The position numbers and the translations under genes were made by a program. From NCBI RefSeq assembly GCF_900111405.1, contig NZ_FOHJ01000007.1:112244-176243 (forward strand): 64,000 nucleotides of DNA. Reading direction: 5' to 3'. Positions 8,927-17,688 of this stretch are shown here, piece by piece (within the stretch, counting starts at the first letter, position 1; each line of letters starts with the position of its first letter). This DNA comes from Salinibacillus kushneri (GTDB lineage: Bacteria > Bacillota > Bacilli > Bacillales > Alkalibacillaceae). A model generated the notes under the pieces. It was not told the origin of the DNA. It did no database searches and saw only the letters and a list, made by a program, of their open reading frames with translations.

Positions 8927-9103
8927 ATGGTAGATCGCAATAAAGTATGTAAAGCATGTGATGGCACTGGCCTTCTGGCTGATGATGAGGAATGGCAATA
9001 TACTTGTACGGTTTGCGGTGGTGATGGGGTGTTTCAAGCAGGTGATAACCCCGAACCAGATGCACCATTTTCTGTTGATGAAAATAATCGTACCTTAGAG
9101 TAA
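8927..9103 (+). CDS. Small DnaJ-like zinc-ribbon protein
   Basis: A 58-residue acidic protein with two CxxCxGxG-type knuckles: CKACDGTG at residues 8-15 and CTVCGGDG at 27-34. This is one zinc site of the DnaJ cysteine-rich type. AAGGGGAG lies 7 bases before the ATG at 8927. It sits in the same direction just after aconitase and ends in a strong terminator, so it may be cotranscribed and help the Fe-S enzyme, but that link is speculative. Confidence 0.75.
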   Translation: MVDRNKVCKACDGTGLLADDEEWQYTCTVCGGDGVFQAGDNPEPDAPFSVDENNRTLE

Positions 9104-9135
9104 AGGGAGTGCCATAACTGCACTCCCTTTTATTT
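9102..9135 (+). terminator. Intrinsic terminator after the zinc-ribbon gene
   Basis: An 11-bp perfect stem AAAGGGAGTGC/GCACTCCCTTT with a 7-base loop, then TTAT. Confidence 0.8.
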
Positions 9136-9323
9136 GGTCCTTTCGATTTTAACAAAGTGCAAAAAAATCATTTCGTAGCACAAATATGATATACACAAAA
9201 CGGCTTACAAATTTCTCAATCTTAGCCCTTCTATATTATTGACGGGTAAGTTTATTCCGTCACTTTGACTGCTTTATCTTGGATAAGCCTATGAAAAATT
9301 ATTGCCTAATTTTTAAAAAATTT

Positions 9324-9352
9324 TTGCGGATAGAAACCAACCAGCATAATAT
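9324..9352 (+). promoter_or_regulatory. Sigma-A-type promoter
   Basis: TTGCGG and TAATAT are separated by 17 bases. The downstream TATACT overlaps as an alternative -10. It lies just upstream of the small open frame at 9365. Confidence 0.5.
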
Positions 9353-9364
9353 ACTTGTAAATAG

Positions 9365-9580
9365 GTGCAATCTTCAAGGAGGGCAAGGAGGTGCTTTCTC
9401 ATCTTAAGAATCACAACAAAAAATAAGACATCACTGGCCGAAAGCATTCCTCTCACAACTCATAAGGAAGGAACGGTGCAGATTGGAAAGCAATCGGTTT
9501 TCTATTCGATTATGGAGTTGGAAAAGGAAATCCCTTCCTCCGTCCATACTCCTAGAAAACCTATTGGTGAAAGAGGGTAA
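9365..9580 (+). CDS. Possible small protein, start uncertain
   Basis: An open frame of up to 71 codons. The part from about residue 13 (LILRITTKNKTSLAESIPLT onward) reads like a real protein, and a promoter-like sequence precedes it, followed by a hairpin with ATAGGTTTTT after the stop. The GTG at 9365 has no good ribosome binding site; two AGGAGG sequences at about 9376-9392 point to a start further in, where only rare start codons exist. I do not recognise a family. Confidence 0.4.
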   Translation: MQSSRRARRCFLILRITTKNKTSLAESIPLTTHKEGTVQIGKQSVFYSIMELEKEIPSSVHTPRKPIGERG

Positions 9581-9666
9581 TTTTTCCCTTTTTCACCATA
9601 TCTTATAGGTTTTTCCAATACACTTTGTTAAAATTTATATAATATAAAACAAGGTGTGGTGATGGA

Positions 9667-10509
9667 ATGAAGTTTCGTAAATTCTTGAATGTCACTTACG
9701 TTTCTAGCATATTAGGAATTTTCAGCTTTATTATCCTTACCGCCACTTTATCAAAAGACAGTTTGAATAAAGTGACAGGCCTCATTTTATTTCCTTTCAC
9801 TGAAAAGCTCCAACCTAATATGGATTCATCAAGATTAATTCATTGGCTAGCCGTTTCCATTGCTCTTATTTTTTATATACTTATTACTAAGGGTTTGGTA
9901 AAATTATTTCAAAAGCCAGTTAAATTACGATCATCCTATCCGGAAATGGTGTGTCAAAATGAAATAGCATCAATGTTGGATGCTGTGGATTCAGAAGACG
10001 ATGTAAAAATTAATGAAAAAATTATAACATTTATGAAAAAATTTGACGAAATGGTTGCAGAAATCTTCAAAATGGATAAAAATGACTTAAAGAGCCTTTG
10101 GGTTCTCCAAATTAATAAAGATGAATACCATAAAACGATTGAAAAAGAAAATGATGAATTTTATCACAATGATCATAAAAGTATTTTAATGATTGTAAAC
10201 TTAAATGAGCAAATGAAACCAACAGAAGAGGATAAACGTATTATAAGATGGGCACTCCAACAGCCCAATCCGCAGTTTTGGGATGACCGGGTCAAACGCA
10301 ATTTTAATGGAGAAAATCGCGAATTTGTGTTTGTCCGAAATTACGGTGAATTTCGATTAGGATATGCGTTATTGTTTAAACAACAGCATATGATTACAGA
10401 GGAGAAACTTCAACATTTCCAAGCAGCATCCTCCTATTTAATGCTTTTAGGAAAAATCGATAATCTTACCGATAAAATGATTAAATATATACTAGAAAAG
10501 GTGGTATAA
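9667..10509 (+). CDS. Membrane-anchored protein of unknown function
   Basis: A 280-residue protein with two membrane helices near the N-terminus (about residues 8-28 and 58-78) and a large soluble domain behind them, rich in charged residues, with FVFVRNYGEFRLGYALLFK near the end. AAGGTGTGGTG precedes the ATG. It is followed after 3 bases by a 58-residue gene with its own AAGGTGG, so the two form an operon. No family is recognised. The soluble domain may be sensory, but nothing specific can be seen. Confidence 0.75.
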   Translation: MKFRKFLNVTYVSSILGIFSFIILTATLSKDSLNKVTGLILFPFTEKLQPNMDSSRLIHWLAVSIALIFYILITKGLVKLFQKPVKLRSSYPEMVCQNEIASMLDAVDSEDDVKINEKIITFMKKFDEMVAEIFKMDKNDLKSLWVLQINKDEYHKTIEKENDEFYHNDHKSILMIVNLNEQMKPTEEDKRIIRWALQQPNPQFWDDRVKRNFNGENREFVFVRNYGEFRLGYALLFKQQHMITEEKLQHFQAASSYLMLLGKIDNLTDKMIKYILEKVV

Positions 10510-10512
10510 AAA

Positions 10513-10689
10513 GTGTCCGTAAAAGAAAAAGATTCAAATCAGAATCAGCCTAATATTTCTGTTTTAACTCTACCTGAAGATACTAAAGTTCGACCTGCTA
10601 AATATGAATCCGGATTTAAGAAAGCAGATTCTAAGACATGTCAAGATTATCCGGCTAAAGCCCGGTCTATACTAAGAAAACTTGTGTAA
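10513..10689 (+). CDS. Small hydrophilic protein cotranscribed with 9667
   Basis: A 58-residue protein with a GTG start 8 bases after AAGGTGG, directly behind the membrane protein gene. It is polar and basic, with one cysteine (SKTCQDYPAKARSILRKLV at the end). No family is recognised. The spacing and ribosome binding site support it as a real gene. Confidence 0.65.
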   Translation: MSVKEKDSNQNQPNISVLTLPEDTKVRPAKYESGFKKADSKTCQDYPAKARSILRKLV

Positions 10690-10721
10690 ATGATCGATTC
10701 AGCATCCTGCTTTAAAAGTGT

Positions 10722-10750
10722 TTGACAATCAACACACATCTCTTTATACT
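10722..10750 (+). promoter_or_regulatory. Sigma-A promoter of the preQ1 riboswitch operon
   Basis: A perfect TTGACA at 10722 and TATACT at 10745 with a 17-base spacer; transcription would start about 25 bases before the aptamer. Confidence 0.85.
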
Positions 10751-10782
10751 AATGCAGGAAAATGAAATATTCGCAATGTACG

Positions 10783-10822
10783 GGAGAGGTTCTTAGCTTC
10801 AACCCTCTATAAAAAACTAAGG
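10783..10822 (+). promoter_or_regulatory. PreQ1-I riboswitch aptamer
   Basis: GGGAGAGGTTCTTAGC, then the loop and CCCTCTATAAAAAACTAAGG, give the H-type pseudoknot of class I preQ1 aptamers: P1 is AGAGG/CCTCT, and the A-rich tail ends in CTAAGG. It is followed by a terminator hairpin and queF. PreQ1 binding should turn off synthesis of the reductase and the precursor transporter. Confidence 0.93.
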
Positions 10823-10849
10823 ACATATGACGTGATATATAAATTCGTT

Positions 10850-10880
10850 GCCATATCCTCCCTTAGGATATGGCTTTTTT
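10850..10880 (+). terminator. Terminator arm of the preQ1 riboswitch
   Basis: GCCATATCC/GGATATGGC hairpin followed by T6, directly between the aptamer and the queF ribosome binding site; this is transcriptional control. Confidence 0.88.
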
Positions 10881-10899
10881 AATGAAGGAGGTTTGAAAA

Positions 10900-11397
10900 G
10901 TGAGCGGAAGAAGAGATGGAGAATTGACAGATCTGTCACTATTAGGGAATCAACATACAAAATATACATTTGATTATACACCGGAAGTGCTTGAAACATT
11001 TGATAATAAGCATCCAAATCGGGATTATTTTGTAAAATTTAATTGCCCGGAATTTACAACCTTATGCCCCAAAACACATCAGCCAGATTTTGGCACCGTT
11101 TATATTAGCTATATTCCAGATGAAAAGATGGTGGAAAGTAAATCATTGAAACTCTATTTATTTAGTTTCCGAAATCATGGTGATTTTCATGAAGATAGTA
11201 TGAATATTATCATGAATGATTTAATTGAGCTCATGAACCCTCGATATATAGAAGTATGGGGGAAATTCACCCCTAGAGGTGGCATATCTATTGATCCTTA
11301 TTGCAATTATGGAAAAGCAGGCACAAAATACGAAGAAATGGCGCAGCATCGTCTAATGAATCACGATATGTATCCTGAAAAAGTTGATAATCGATAA
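10900..11397 (+). CDS. queF: NADPH-dependent 7-cyano-7-deazaguanine reductase QueF
   Basis: A 165-residue single-domain reductase that converts preQ0 to preQ1 in queuosine tRNA modification. The catalytic Cys56 lies in EFTTLCPKT, and the QueF motif ESKSLKLY is at residues 79-86, with the conserved HGDFHED later. The length matches the Bacillus enzyme. The GTG start lies 8 bases after AGGAGG. It is the first gene behind a preQ1 riboswitch and forms an operon with a precursor transporter 44 bases downstream. Confidence 0.96.
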   Translation: MSGRRDGELTDLSLLGNQHTKYTFDYTPEVLETFDNKHPNRDYFVKFNCPEFTTLCPKTHQPDFGTVYISYIPDEKMVESKSLKLYLFSFRNHGDFHEDSMNIIMNDLIELMNPRYIEVWGKFTPRGGISIDPYCNYGKAGTKYEEMAQHRLMNHDMYPEKVDNR

Positions 11398-11441
11398 CAG
11401 AGGGAAAGTTTAGAATCCTCCCTAAAAAGGAGAGGAATACG

Positions 11442-12071
11442 ATGTTTGTTTATTTAAATGCTTTATTTGTTGGACTATTGGTTTTATCAAATATTATTGG
11501 TGTTAAATTGTTTAGTATAGGTGAATTTGTATTACCGGCTGCAGTCATTGTATATGTCATCACATATCTGATAACAGATGTTGTCGGAGAAGTCTACGGA
11601 AAAGAGGCAGCAAAGAAAACAGTACAGGCTGGGTTCTTTACGCAATTAATCGCCCTCATTTTCCTCTTTATCGCGATTAAACTTCCAGCTGCCCCTCTAT
11701 TTGGGAATCAGCAGGAATTTGAAACGATATTAAGCGGCAGCGTTCGTGTCATTTTAGCCAGCTTACTATCCTATTTGGCCAGTCAGCACTTTGATGTGTT
11801 TATCTTTCACCGTTTAAAGCAAAAGCACGGAGATAATAAGCTATGGCTCAGAAATAATGCTTCTACTATGGCCAGTCAATTTATCGATACTAGTATATTT
11901 ATCACCATTTCGTTTATTGGAACGGTTCCGATAACTGCATTATTGGGTATGATTGCCACACAATATGTATTTAAACTAGTCGTAGCAATAGTGGATACCC
12001 CTATCACTTATCTATTGGTAAGGATAGCAAGAAAAGAACGAAATACCTCTGAATCACCATTAAGTGCATAG
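11442..12071 (+). CDS. Queuosine precursor transporter (YhhQ/DUF165 family)
   Basis: A 209-residue integral membrane protein with about six helices and the family hallmark YLITDVVGEVYGK at residues 43-55, plus SQFIDTSIFITISF in the C-terminal half. YhhQ-family members import queuosine precursors such as preQ0 and preQ1. AAAAGGAGAGG precedes the ATG. Being in the operon under the preQ1 riboswitch supports the assignment; which precursor is carried cannot be told. Confidence 0.92.
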   Translation: MFVYLNALFVGLLVLSNIIGVKLFSIGEFVLPAAVIVYVITYLITDVVGEVYGKEAAKKTVQAGFFTQLIALIFLFIAIKLPAAPLFGNQQEFETILSGSVRVILASLLSYLASQHFDVFIFHRLKQKHGDNKLWLRNNASTMASQFIDTSIFITISFIGTVPITALLGMIATQYVFKLVVAIVDTPITYLLVRIARKERNTSESPLSA

Positions 12072-12180
12072 ACAACCATTATAAATGGTATAAATCGAGC
12101 AATCGTGTAATAGGGATTGTCCTGAACTGGGCGATCCTTTCTATTTCTGGCTGTTATCTAAAGGAATGTGAGATAAAGTA

Positions 12181-12212
12181 AAAAGGCTAACTCATTATTT
12201 TGAGTCAGCCTA
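12181..12212. terminator. Probable terminator after the transporter gene
   Basis: AGGCTAACTCA/TGAGTCAGCCT stem with one mismatch and a short AT loop. Confidence 0.55.
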
Positions 12213-12263
12213 TTAAAGGGAGTGTGCTCGATGGGGCGGGGAAATTTAAAAATTGATAGAAGG

Positions 12264-12803
12264 TTACAGGATATCTAATTGAATAAGAATAGCAATGAGA
12301 ATTTGTACAAGAATTTGTAGCGATAGCGCAATGTCCGTATCATTAGTTGTTACGTTAATATCTTCAGAGCGTTCGATAATAACTTTTTGTCGATTTACTT
12401 GTTGCATATCACTGTGCTGTAAGAGGTCATTGGTTACTTGTTCTGCGCGATCTGAGTCTGCAATTGTAATATTTACAACAAATGCAATGGCAATTTGGAT
12501 AGCTACCTTAATGGAAAGAGCAATTTGAGTGTCTGTGGAAGTTACATCAACATCATAAGAATCTCTAATTTCTATTACTTCATGAGAACCTTGATAAATA
12601 TCTTCTACTTGGCCAGCAAAGTTATCAATTTTTGCGTCGTCATCAGATTGATAAGTCCTATCTAACCGATTATTTGTTCTATAAGGTCTTTGGGAGCCGC
12701 AACCACAGTCATAAGCGAGATTTTGGCTTTGACCACAGCCGCAATTATGATCCCAAGTATTCCCCGCAAAATCCACAAAATTTCTTTTCCTTCTTCGACC
12801 CAT
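12264..12803 (-). CDS. Spore coat protein of the CotX/CotV family
   Basis: A 179-residue protein with an Arg- and Cys-rich N-terminus (NCGCGQ and DCGCGSQ) and two copies of the Spore_CoatX repeat, at about residues 80-117 (DSYDVDVTSTDTQIALSI) and 145-179 (RSEDINVTTNDTDIALSL), each ending in a hydrophobic helix. CotX-type proteins form the insoluble outer coat or crust. Its ATG overlaps the stop of the upstream CotW-like gene (TAATG), so the two are translationally coupled. Expression late in the mother cell is expected. Confidence 0.9.
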   Translation of the reverse strand: MGRRRKRNFVDFAGNTWDHNCGCGQSQNLAYDCGCGSQRPYRTNNRLDRTYQSDDDAKIDNFAGQVEDIYQGSHEVIEIRDSYDVDVTSTDTQIALSIKVAIQIAIAFVVNITIADSDRAEQVTNDLLQHSDMQQVNRQKVIIERSEDINVTTNDTDIALSLQILVQILIAILIQLDIL

Positions 12804-13111
12804 TATCCATCAACCTCCTTTTCATTTTTCCTGTTTAGAAACTCACGAAGAGGGCTCTCCTTGGATTTTTCTTTCTTTTTCTTTTCCTCCTTGGAATCAG
12901 ATGAAGAACTTGGATCTTTCTGCTGAGCGACAAATTGGTTGACCATTGATTGCAGGTTGTCAGCCATATTTCGTAATTCTTGTTTTTGCGAATCAGATAA
13001 TTCGTTGACACCATTATTTTTATCTATTCCGTATTTTTTAAAAGCATCCGTTACTGATACACTGGCTAAACTTTTTGATAAACCCTCTAGATCTTTGTTT
13101 ATATCAACCAT
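12803..13111 (-). CDS. CotW-like spore coat protein
   Basis: A 102-residue, highly charged protein with no cysteine: an N-terminal segment with FKKYGIDKNNGVNELSDSQK, a helical middle, then a Ser-rich and Lys-rich linker and SPLREFLNRK. The pattern (helical domain, then K/E-rich tail) and its position directly before a CotX-like gene resemble CotW in the cotVWX cluster. The stop overlaps the CotX start by one base. AAAGGAGTGAT precedes the ATG. Confidence 0.7.
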   Translation of the reverse strand: MVDINKDLEGLSKSLASVSVTDAFKKYGIDKNNGVNELSDSQKQELRNMADNLQSMVNQFVAQQKDPSSSSDSKEEKKKKEKSKESPLREFLNRKNEKEVDG

Positions 13112-13393
13112 TTTTTCATTATCACTCCTTTCAACTATCTTTCACTAGCAGTATATGGGGTGATAATATAAAAGTTAGGGCTGTCTCCTAGTCTATTGAA
13201 AAAAGGGTTCGTATCCATGGTAGAGTATAATAGTAGAGTCACCTATAAAATAAGTGAAGTCGCATAGCAAAACTTCAGGATTTCATCTCCCTCTGTTTTT
13301 CCGATAAAAAAGCCGGTTAGCTTATGTCTTAGTAGGGTTTGCTTGTTTGATTTTATATCTTCACAGACTAAACTCCTTTTCTTAATAAATTGC

Positions 13394-13960
13394 CTAATCC
13401 ATATATCGAAATATAATGGGGGCTTGGGATATTCGTTTGTATTGCCCCCTTTTCTTCCATAAATCGCTGCTATGGATAAATAAAAGAGAAAACGTCTCCC
13501 ATAAAAACACCCAGCCCCCTACTGTCAAACTTAACGAAATGATCTCCCCCATTAATTGGCTGGCATTTGTAGTCTGAAAGAAGTACGATAAAATCGTAAA
13601 GAATAAGGATAAAATGACATACAGTAAGGAACGTTTACGTTTCTCTGAAAAGCGCTTTTTTGTGACGTAAAGCGCATACTGAAAATAATTTCTGATTCCC
13701 TCAGCAATTAAAGCTTCCATGCGTTCATCTTTTTTTTGATTTTTCATATTAAATCGAAGTTTAATGGCCTTTTTGGAACCAATATCATACGAACATTCTT
13801 TTAGAAAGGATTTTAAACTTGAATCTAGATCACGGATATTGTAAACAGATGAATCCCAGGTATTAAAAACATCATCATAGTCCTTAAGTGATATTTCAAT
13901 AATATATTCACCTGTATTTGGATCGATTGTGTAAAATTGATCTAAAAAGGTATGTGTCAA
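13394..13960 (-). CDS. Membrane protein of unknown function
   Basis: A 188-residue protein with a soluble N-terminal domain (about 1-105) that has IEISLKDYDDVFNTWD and a basic stretch KKRFSEKRKRS, then two membrane helices (about 112-128 and 138-162) and a basic C-terminus. GGGAGGAGATATG precedes the start. I do not recognise a named family. It stands alone, divergent from the SLAP gene. Confidence 0.75.
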   Translation of the reverse strand: MTHTFLDQFYTIDPNTGEYIIEISLKDYDDVFNTWDSSVYNIRDLDSSLKSFLKECSYDIGSKKAIKLRFNMKNQKKDERMEALIAEGIRNYFQYALYVTKKRFSEKRKRSLLYVILSLFFTILSYFFQTTNASQLMGEIISLSLTVGGWVFLWETFSLLFIHSSDLWKKRGQYKRISQAPIIFRYMD

Positions 13961-14060
13961 TCATATCTCCTCCCATTTTTCATGGTTTAATAATTATCGT
14001 ACCATTTCTTCTACTGCATCAACCACTTATTACGGATTTAATTTTTTGGAGGTGATGGAG

Positions 14061-14459
14061 ATGCAAAAGAATCAAAGTCTTAACTATGAATCCTCGTGGG
14101 ATAAAACTTTGTCTGAAAAGGATCGTGCTTTCATTCAGCATGTTTTCCAGGAGACACAGTATTCTAAAGATCCATTTATCACCTTATGGGAGGCTATTAA
14201 TCATCAATCCGATCTTTTAGTAACCGTATTGATACAGAATCACGGTTCCAGCATACTTACCTTTCAAAATCAAAAACTGCGCTACCTGGATCAAACGAGA
14301 ATTATTGCGGAAAATACGTTTACCATTCCTGCCCTTGTCATTGAACCATACACAAGTATGCCATGGACGTTTATTTTTCCCCATGGAAGTTATGATGAAG
14401 AGGCAGGGACAGTCCCAGTAAATGCGAAAATCGTAGCGGTTTACGAAGAGGATGACTAA
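14061..14459 (+). CDS. SLAP domain-containing protein
   Basis: A 132-residue protein consisting of one SLAP-like domain, with the family-typical stretches WDKTLSEKDRAFI, DLLVTVLIQNHG and NTFTIPALVIEPYTSMPW. Such proteins in Bacillus are often encoded near accessory SecA/SlpA genes, which are not present here. No signal peptide is visible. A TTG at 14046 is in frame, but GGAGG at 14048-14052 sits 8 bases before the ATG at 14061, which fixes the start. Confidence 0.85.
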   Translation: MQKNQSLNYESSWDKTLSEKDRAFIQHVFQETQYSKDPFITLWEAINHQSDLLVTVLIQNHGSSILTFQNQKLRYLDQTRIIAENTFTIPALVIEPYTSMPWTFIFPHGSYDEEAGTVPVNAKIVAVYEEDD

Positions 14460-14466
14460 TCTTCAC

Positions 14467-14502
14467 AAAAAAGCTGTCCCCCATTGAATCAGGACAGCTT
14501 TT
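14467..14502. terminator. Terminator between convergent SLAP and ureohydrolase genes
   Basis: AAGCTGTCC/GGACAGCTT perfect stem with flanking A and T runs, so it can work in both directions. Confidence 0.8.
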
Positions 14503-14508
14503 CATTCT

Positions 14509-15462
14509 CTATTGGTTTTTTGTTCTAAAGATATTACCAGCAAGAGCGTAAAGAATTACAGTTGTTACAAAGTGTGAAGAATTATCATTGGCATCCTGCT
14601 GGGGATAAACCTCAACGAAATCCATACCTTTAACCCCTAATTTAGCAAATGCATGAACCAGTTCCACCAATTCATAAGAAGTTAATCCATTGCCATCAAC
14701 CGGTCCACCTGGATTAAAGGCAAAATCAAGCACATCACTGCAAATACTTAAGTAAACCGCTTCTGTTCCCTCACTTGCAATATCATAAGCCTGCTTTGCC
14801 AACACCTCTAAATCCTTACTTTTTCTGATTTCTCTTGAAGTTATGGTTGTCGCACCGACCTCATCTGCGTATTTGCCTGTTTCTGGTTTATTTCTAGGTC
14901 CATGAATTCCCATGTGAACAATACTTTCATTTCGTACACTTTCACTTTCATATATACGGGCAAAAGGTGTACTTCGGGCGTATAAATCCCCCTCATAATC
15001 TGGATGATTGTCATAGTGAGCATCTAAATGAATAATTCCCACTTTTCCATCAATCTTCTCACTTAAAGCTTTTACAATTGGATAGGTAATCCCATGGTCA
15101 CCGCCAAAGGCAACTGGGAATGTATCGGTATCCCAGACTTTACTGGCAAAATTCGTGATTCTGTCCATGGTTTCTATAGTATCTGCCGGAACCACGTCCA
15201 CATCACCTAAGTCAGCAAGTTTATAATGACTTAATACATCAATATGATTCAGCTCGGGTAAATACCCCGAATAACGAGCGGAGTTTAAACGAATTACTTT
15301 TGGCCCAAGCTCAACACCCGTATAATCGCCCCAGGTGACTGCACCTTCCCAGGGTACACCATAAATTAATACATCGTAATGACGTAAGTTCTGATCTTTA
15401 ATGGAAACCTTTTTTCCGCCTAGAAAACAAGGGGTATTGCCATATAATTTTTCACCAGTCAT
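14509..15462 (-). CDS. Ureohydrolase (agmatinase/arginase) family protein with altered metal site
   Basis: A 317-residue member of the arginase/agmatinase fold, which hydrolyses guanidino groups to urea with a dinuclear metal centre. Visible metal ligands are GGDHG (H123) and DAHYD (D147, H149, D151). The last motif, normally SxDxDxxDP, reads SICSDVLDF, so Cys241 replaces the first aspartate while D243 remains. The substitution and the following FNPGGPVDGNGL segment set it apart from ordinary agmatinases; a guanidine or guanidino-acid substrate is possible. A PutP-type symporter lies upstream in the same direction, 121 bases away. Confidence 0.85.
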   Translation of the reverse strand: MTGEKLYGNTPCFLGGKKVSIKDQNLRHYDVLIYGVPWEGAVTWGDYTGVELGPKVIRLNSARYSGYLPELNHIDVLSHYKLADLGDVDVVPADTIETMDRITNFASKVWDTDTFPVAFGGDHGITYPIVKALSEKIDGKVGIIHLDAHYDNHPDYEGDLYARSTPFARIYESESVRNESIVHMGIHGPRNKPETGKYADEVGATTITSREIRKSKDLEVLAKQAYDIASEGTEAVYLSICSDVLDFAFNPGGPVDGNGLTSYELVELVHAFAKLGVKGMDFVEVYPQQDANDNSSHFVTTVILYALAGNIFRTKNQ

Positions 15463-15583
15463 GATTTAACACTCCTTTTACCTTGAATGAATGCATTATT
15501 TAGTGCCTTTTTAATTATGAACATAGTATAGTGGAAGCCTTTTTTTAAAAGGTAAAACAAAACGCCTTTAAAACCTATGCTTA

Positions 15584-17086
15584 TTATACGCCAGCTACCT
15601 TATCATACTCTTCTTTCACATCGTCAGTTGGTTTTTGACCTACAAAGCTAAAGATTACAATAGCTATACTTGAGAAGATAAAGCCTGGTACCATTTCATA
15701 CAGGGCTGATCCCGTATATTGCCAAGTGAAAACCGTGACACCACCAACAATAATTCCCGCTAGAACCCCATTTCTGGATGTTTTCCTCCAGAATAGTGAG
15801 AATAAAATGGCAGGTCCAAATGTAGCCCCAAATCCTGCCCATGCATAAGATACAAGGTCCAGAACGGAGCTGGTTTCATTCCAGGCAATAAATAGTGCAA
15901 TAATCGCAATTACTAATACGGAAATTCGTCCTACCCAAACTAACTCCTTTTCGGATGCAGTTTTTCGGAAGTATTTACGATAGAAATCCTCCGATAGAGC
16001 ACTTGAAGAAACGAGAAGCTGAGAGTCAACTGTACTCATAATCGCTGCTAAGACAGCTGCTAAAAGTGCACCTGCGATCCATGGGTCATAAACGACTTGT
16101 ACAAGCTGAATAAACACCTGCTCAGAGTCTGCGAGAGGCTGATCAAAGGTAACAATCCCCAACATCCCGACAATCAATGCACCATACAGCGGAAGAACAA
16201 GTCCTAAGGTTACGCTAATCAATCTTGCCTTACGTACTTCCTTATGGGTACGAATCGCCATAAACCTTGCCAAAATATGCGGTTGTCCAAAATAACCAAG
16301 CCCCCAGGCTAAGGCCGAAATGATTCCAACAAAGCCAATTGGACCTGCAGCCTCCCAGAGAATTCCTTCTGGCTGACTATAAGAGGTTGCGGCAAATCCA
16401 TCGACAAGACTGCTATTTACTGCGCCCAGTTGCTCAAAAAGACCTCCAAATCCGCCAACTTGGATAAGTCCATAAACGGAAGTAAAAACAAGTGCTATAG
16501 TCATTAATGCCCCTTGGATAAAGTCTGTGTAACTTACCGCAATAAACCCGCCAAGAAATGTATATCCAACAATAATAAGTGCTCCGATAACTAATGCAAG
16601 ATGATAATCAACATCGAATGTTCCCTGAAACAGTTTTGCACCACTAACTAAACCTGAAGCTGTATAAAATAAGAAAAAAGCCAATATGAATACCGCAGAA
16701 ATAACACGTAATAGATTTGAGTTATCACCGAAACGGTTCTCAAAAAACTCTGGTAGAGTAATAGAATCATTGGAGTATTCCGTATAAACACGAAGACGTT
16801 TCGCAACATAAGTCCAGTTAATCGCAGCACCAATGGCCAGACCAACAGCAATCCATAAACTCCATTGACCAAATCCCGCCGCATATGCAGCACCAGGTAA
16901 ACCAATTAATAACCAGCCACTAAAATCACTCGCGGCAGCGGAAAAAGCCGTAACCCAGCTTCCCAGCTTACGTCCGCCTAACACATAATCGGACAATGTA
17001 TTGGTTCTTCGATAAGTGATTATACCAATGGTTAACATGAGTGCCAAATAGGCGATAAACGTAATTAATATTGGATTTATATCCAT
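15584..17086 (-). CDS. putP: Sodium:solute symporter, PutP type
   Basis: A 500-residue SSS-family transporter with about 13 membrane helices; it would import proline or a related solute with Na+. The family signature region includes FGYFGQPHILARFMAI, and AIMSTVDSQLLVSSSALSEDF lies in the C-terminal third (the SSS Na+ site). It starts at ATG 17086, overlapping by one base the stop of a 33-codon gene (TAATG). It is a close paralogue of the symporter at 57417. Proximity to the ureohydrolase suggests the solute might instead be a guanidino compound. Confidence 0.9.
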   Translation of the reverse strand: MDINPILITFIAYLALMLTIGIITYRRTNTLSDYVLGGRKLGSWVTAFSAAASDFSGWLLIGLPGAAYAAGFGQWSLWIAVGLAIGAAINWTYVAKRLRVYTEYSNDSITLPEFFENRFGDNSNLLRVISAVFILAFFLFYTASGLVSGAKLFQGTFDVDYHLALVIGALIIVGYTFLGGFIAVSYTDFIQGALMTIALVFTSVYGLIQVGGFGGLFEQLGAVNSSLVDGFAATSYSQPEGILWEAAGPIGFVGIISALAWGLGYFGQPHILARFMAIRTHKEVRKARLISVTLGLVLPLYGALIVGMLGIVTFDQPLADSEQVFIQLVQVVYDPWIAGALLAAVLAAIMSTVDSQLLVSSSALSEDFYRKYFRKTASEKELVWVGRISVLVIAIIALFIAWNETSSVLDLVSYAWAGFGATFGPAILFSLFWRKTSRNGVLAGIIVGGVTVFTWQYTGSALYEMVPGFIFSSIAIVIFSFVGQKPTDDVKEEYDKVAGV

Positions 17087-17187
17087 TAACCTTCATCCTT
17101 CCCTTCTTTAAAATAAGTATATATTGCCCAGACTACGAGTAACGGCATTGGAACCGCAAACCAGAATAATGTCCAGCCTGTAATCAT
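17086..17187 (-). CDS. Symporter small accessory micro-protein
   Basis: A 33-residue single-helix membrane protein, MITGWTLFWFAVPMPLLVVW and then a charged tail. AAGGAGGGGG precedes the ATG, and the stop overlaps the putP start by one base. The same F/M-FW-x-VPMP-x-L pattern occurs in the micro-gene in front of the second symporter (58961). Small accessory proteins of this kind are known next to SSS symporters; the two here support each other. Confidence 0.85.
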   Translation of the reverse strand: MITGWTLFWFAVPMPLLVVWAIYTYFKEGKDEG

Positions 17188-17512
17188 CTTTCCCCCTCCT
17201 TCTTTTAGTTTTATAGAAAACGATTTTTATGGGTTAACCAGTAAAAATCGTTACTCTCACATATTCATCGCGTCTACTTGTTCCTGCATCACATAAAATG
17301 GAGCCTATCCTATATGATTACATAATTAACCGTAAATAGTGAATTTTTAGAAAATTGTTATTTATATATATAATTTAAAGGGATTTCGATCAATGAATCA
17401 AGTATTTTGTCAAAAAACATCATAAAATCCTTACAATTATTTTTCATTTATTGTTTGGTAAAACATGAGTAAGATATATAAATTCATGATTTGGAAGATA
17501 AAGAAGACAAAA

Positions 17513-17642
17513 GGGGCTGAGACATAGCAAAGGCAACCAACGAAGAACAAAGAACGATTTTAGCGAAGTATATTTCCGGAGCGGGTCTATGCAGCATCCA
17601 TTATTTCTATCTCTTTTATAAAAAACTTTTGTCCCAGCCCTC
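17513..17642. repeat. Dispersed intergenic element, copy B (internally deleted)
   Basis: About 130 bases starting GGGGCTGAGACATAGC and ending TTTTGTCCCAGCCC. It shares GAAGTATATTTCCG, GCGGGT and AGCATCCATT with copy A at 4131 but lacks its middle block. It lies between the symporter micro-gene promoter and the MFS gene; the remaining sequence to 17688 holds no gene. Confidence 0.75.
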
Positions 17643-17688
17643 CTGGAATTCATTTTTGATTTTATACTCTCATTTAAGGGGAAGCACT

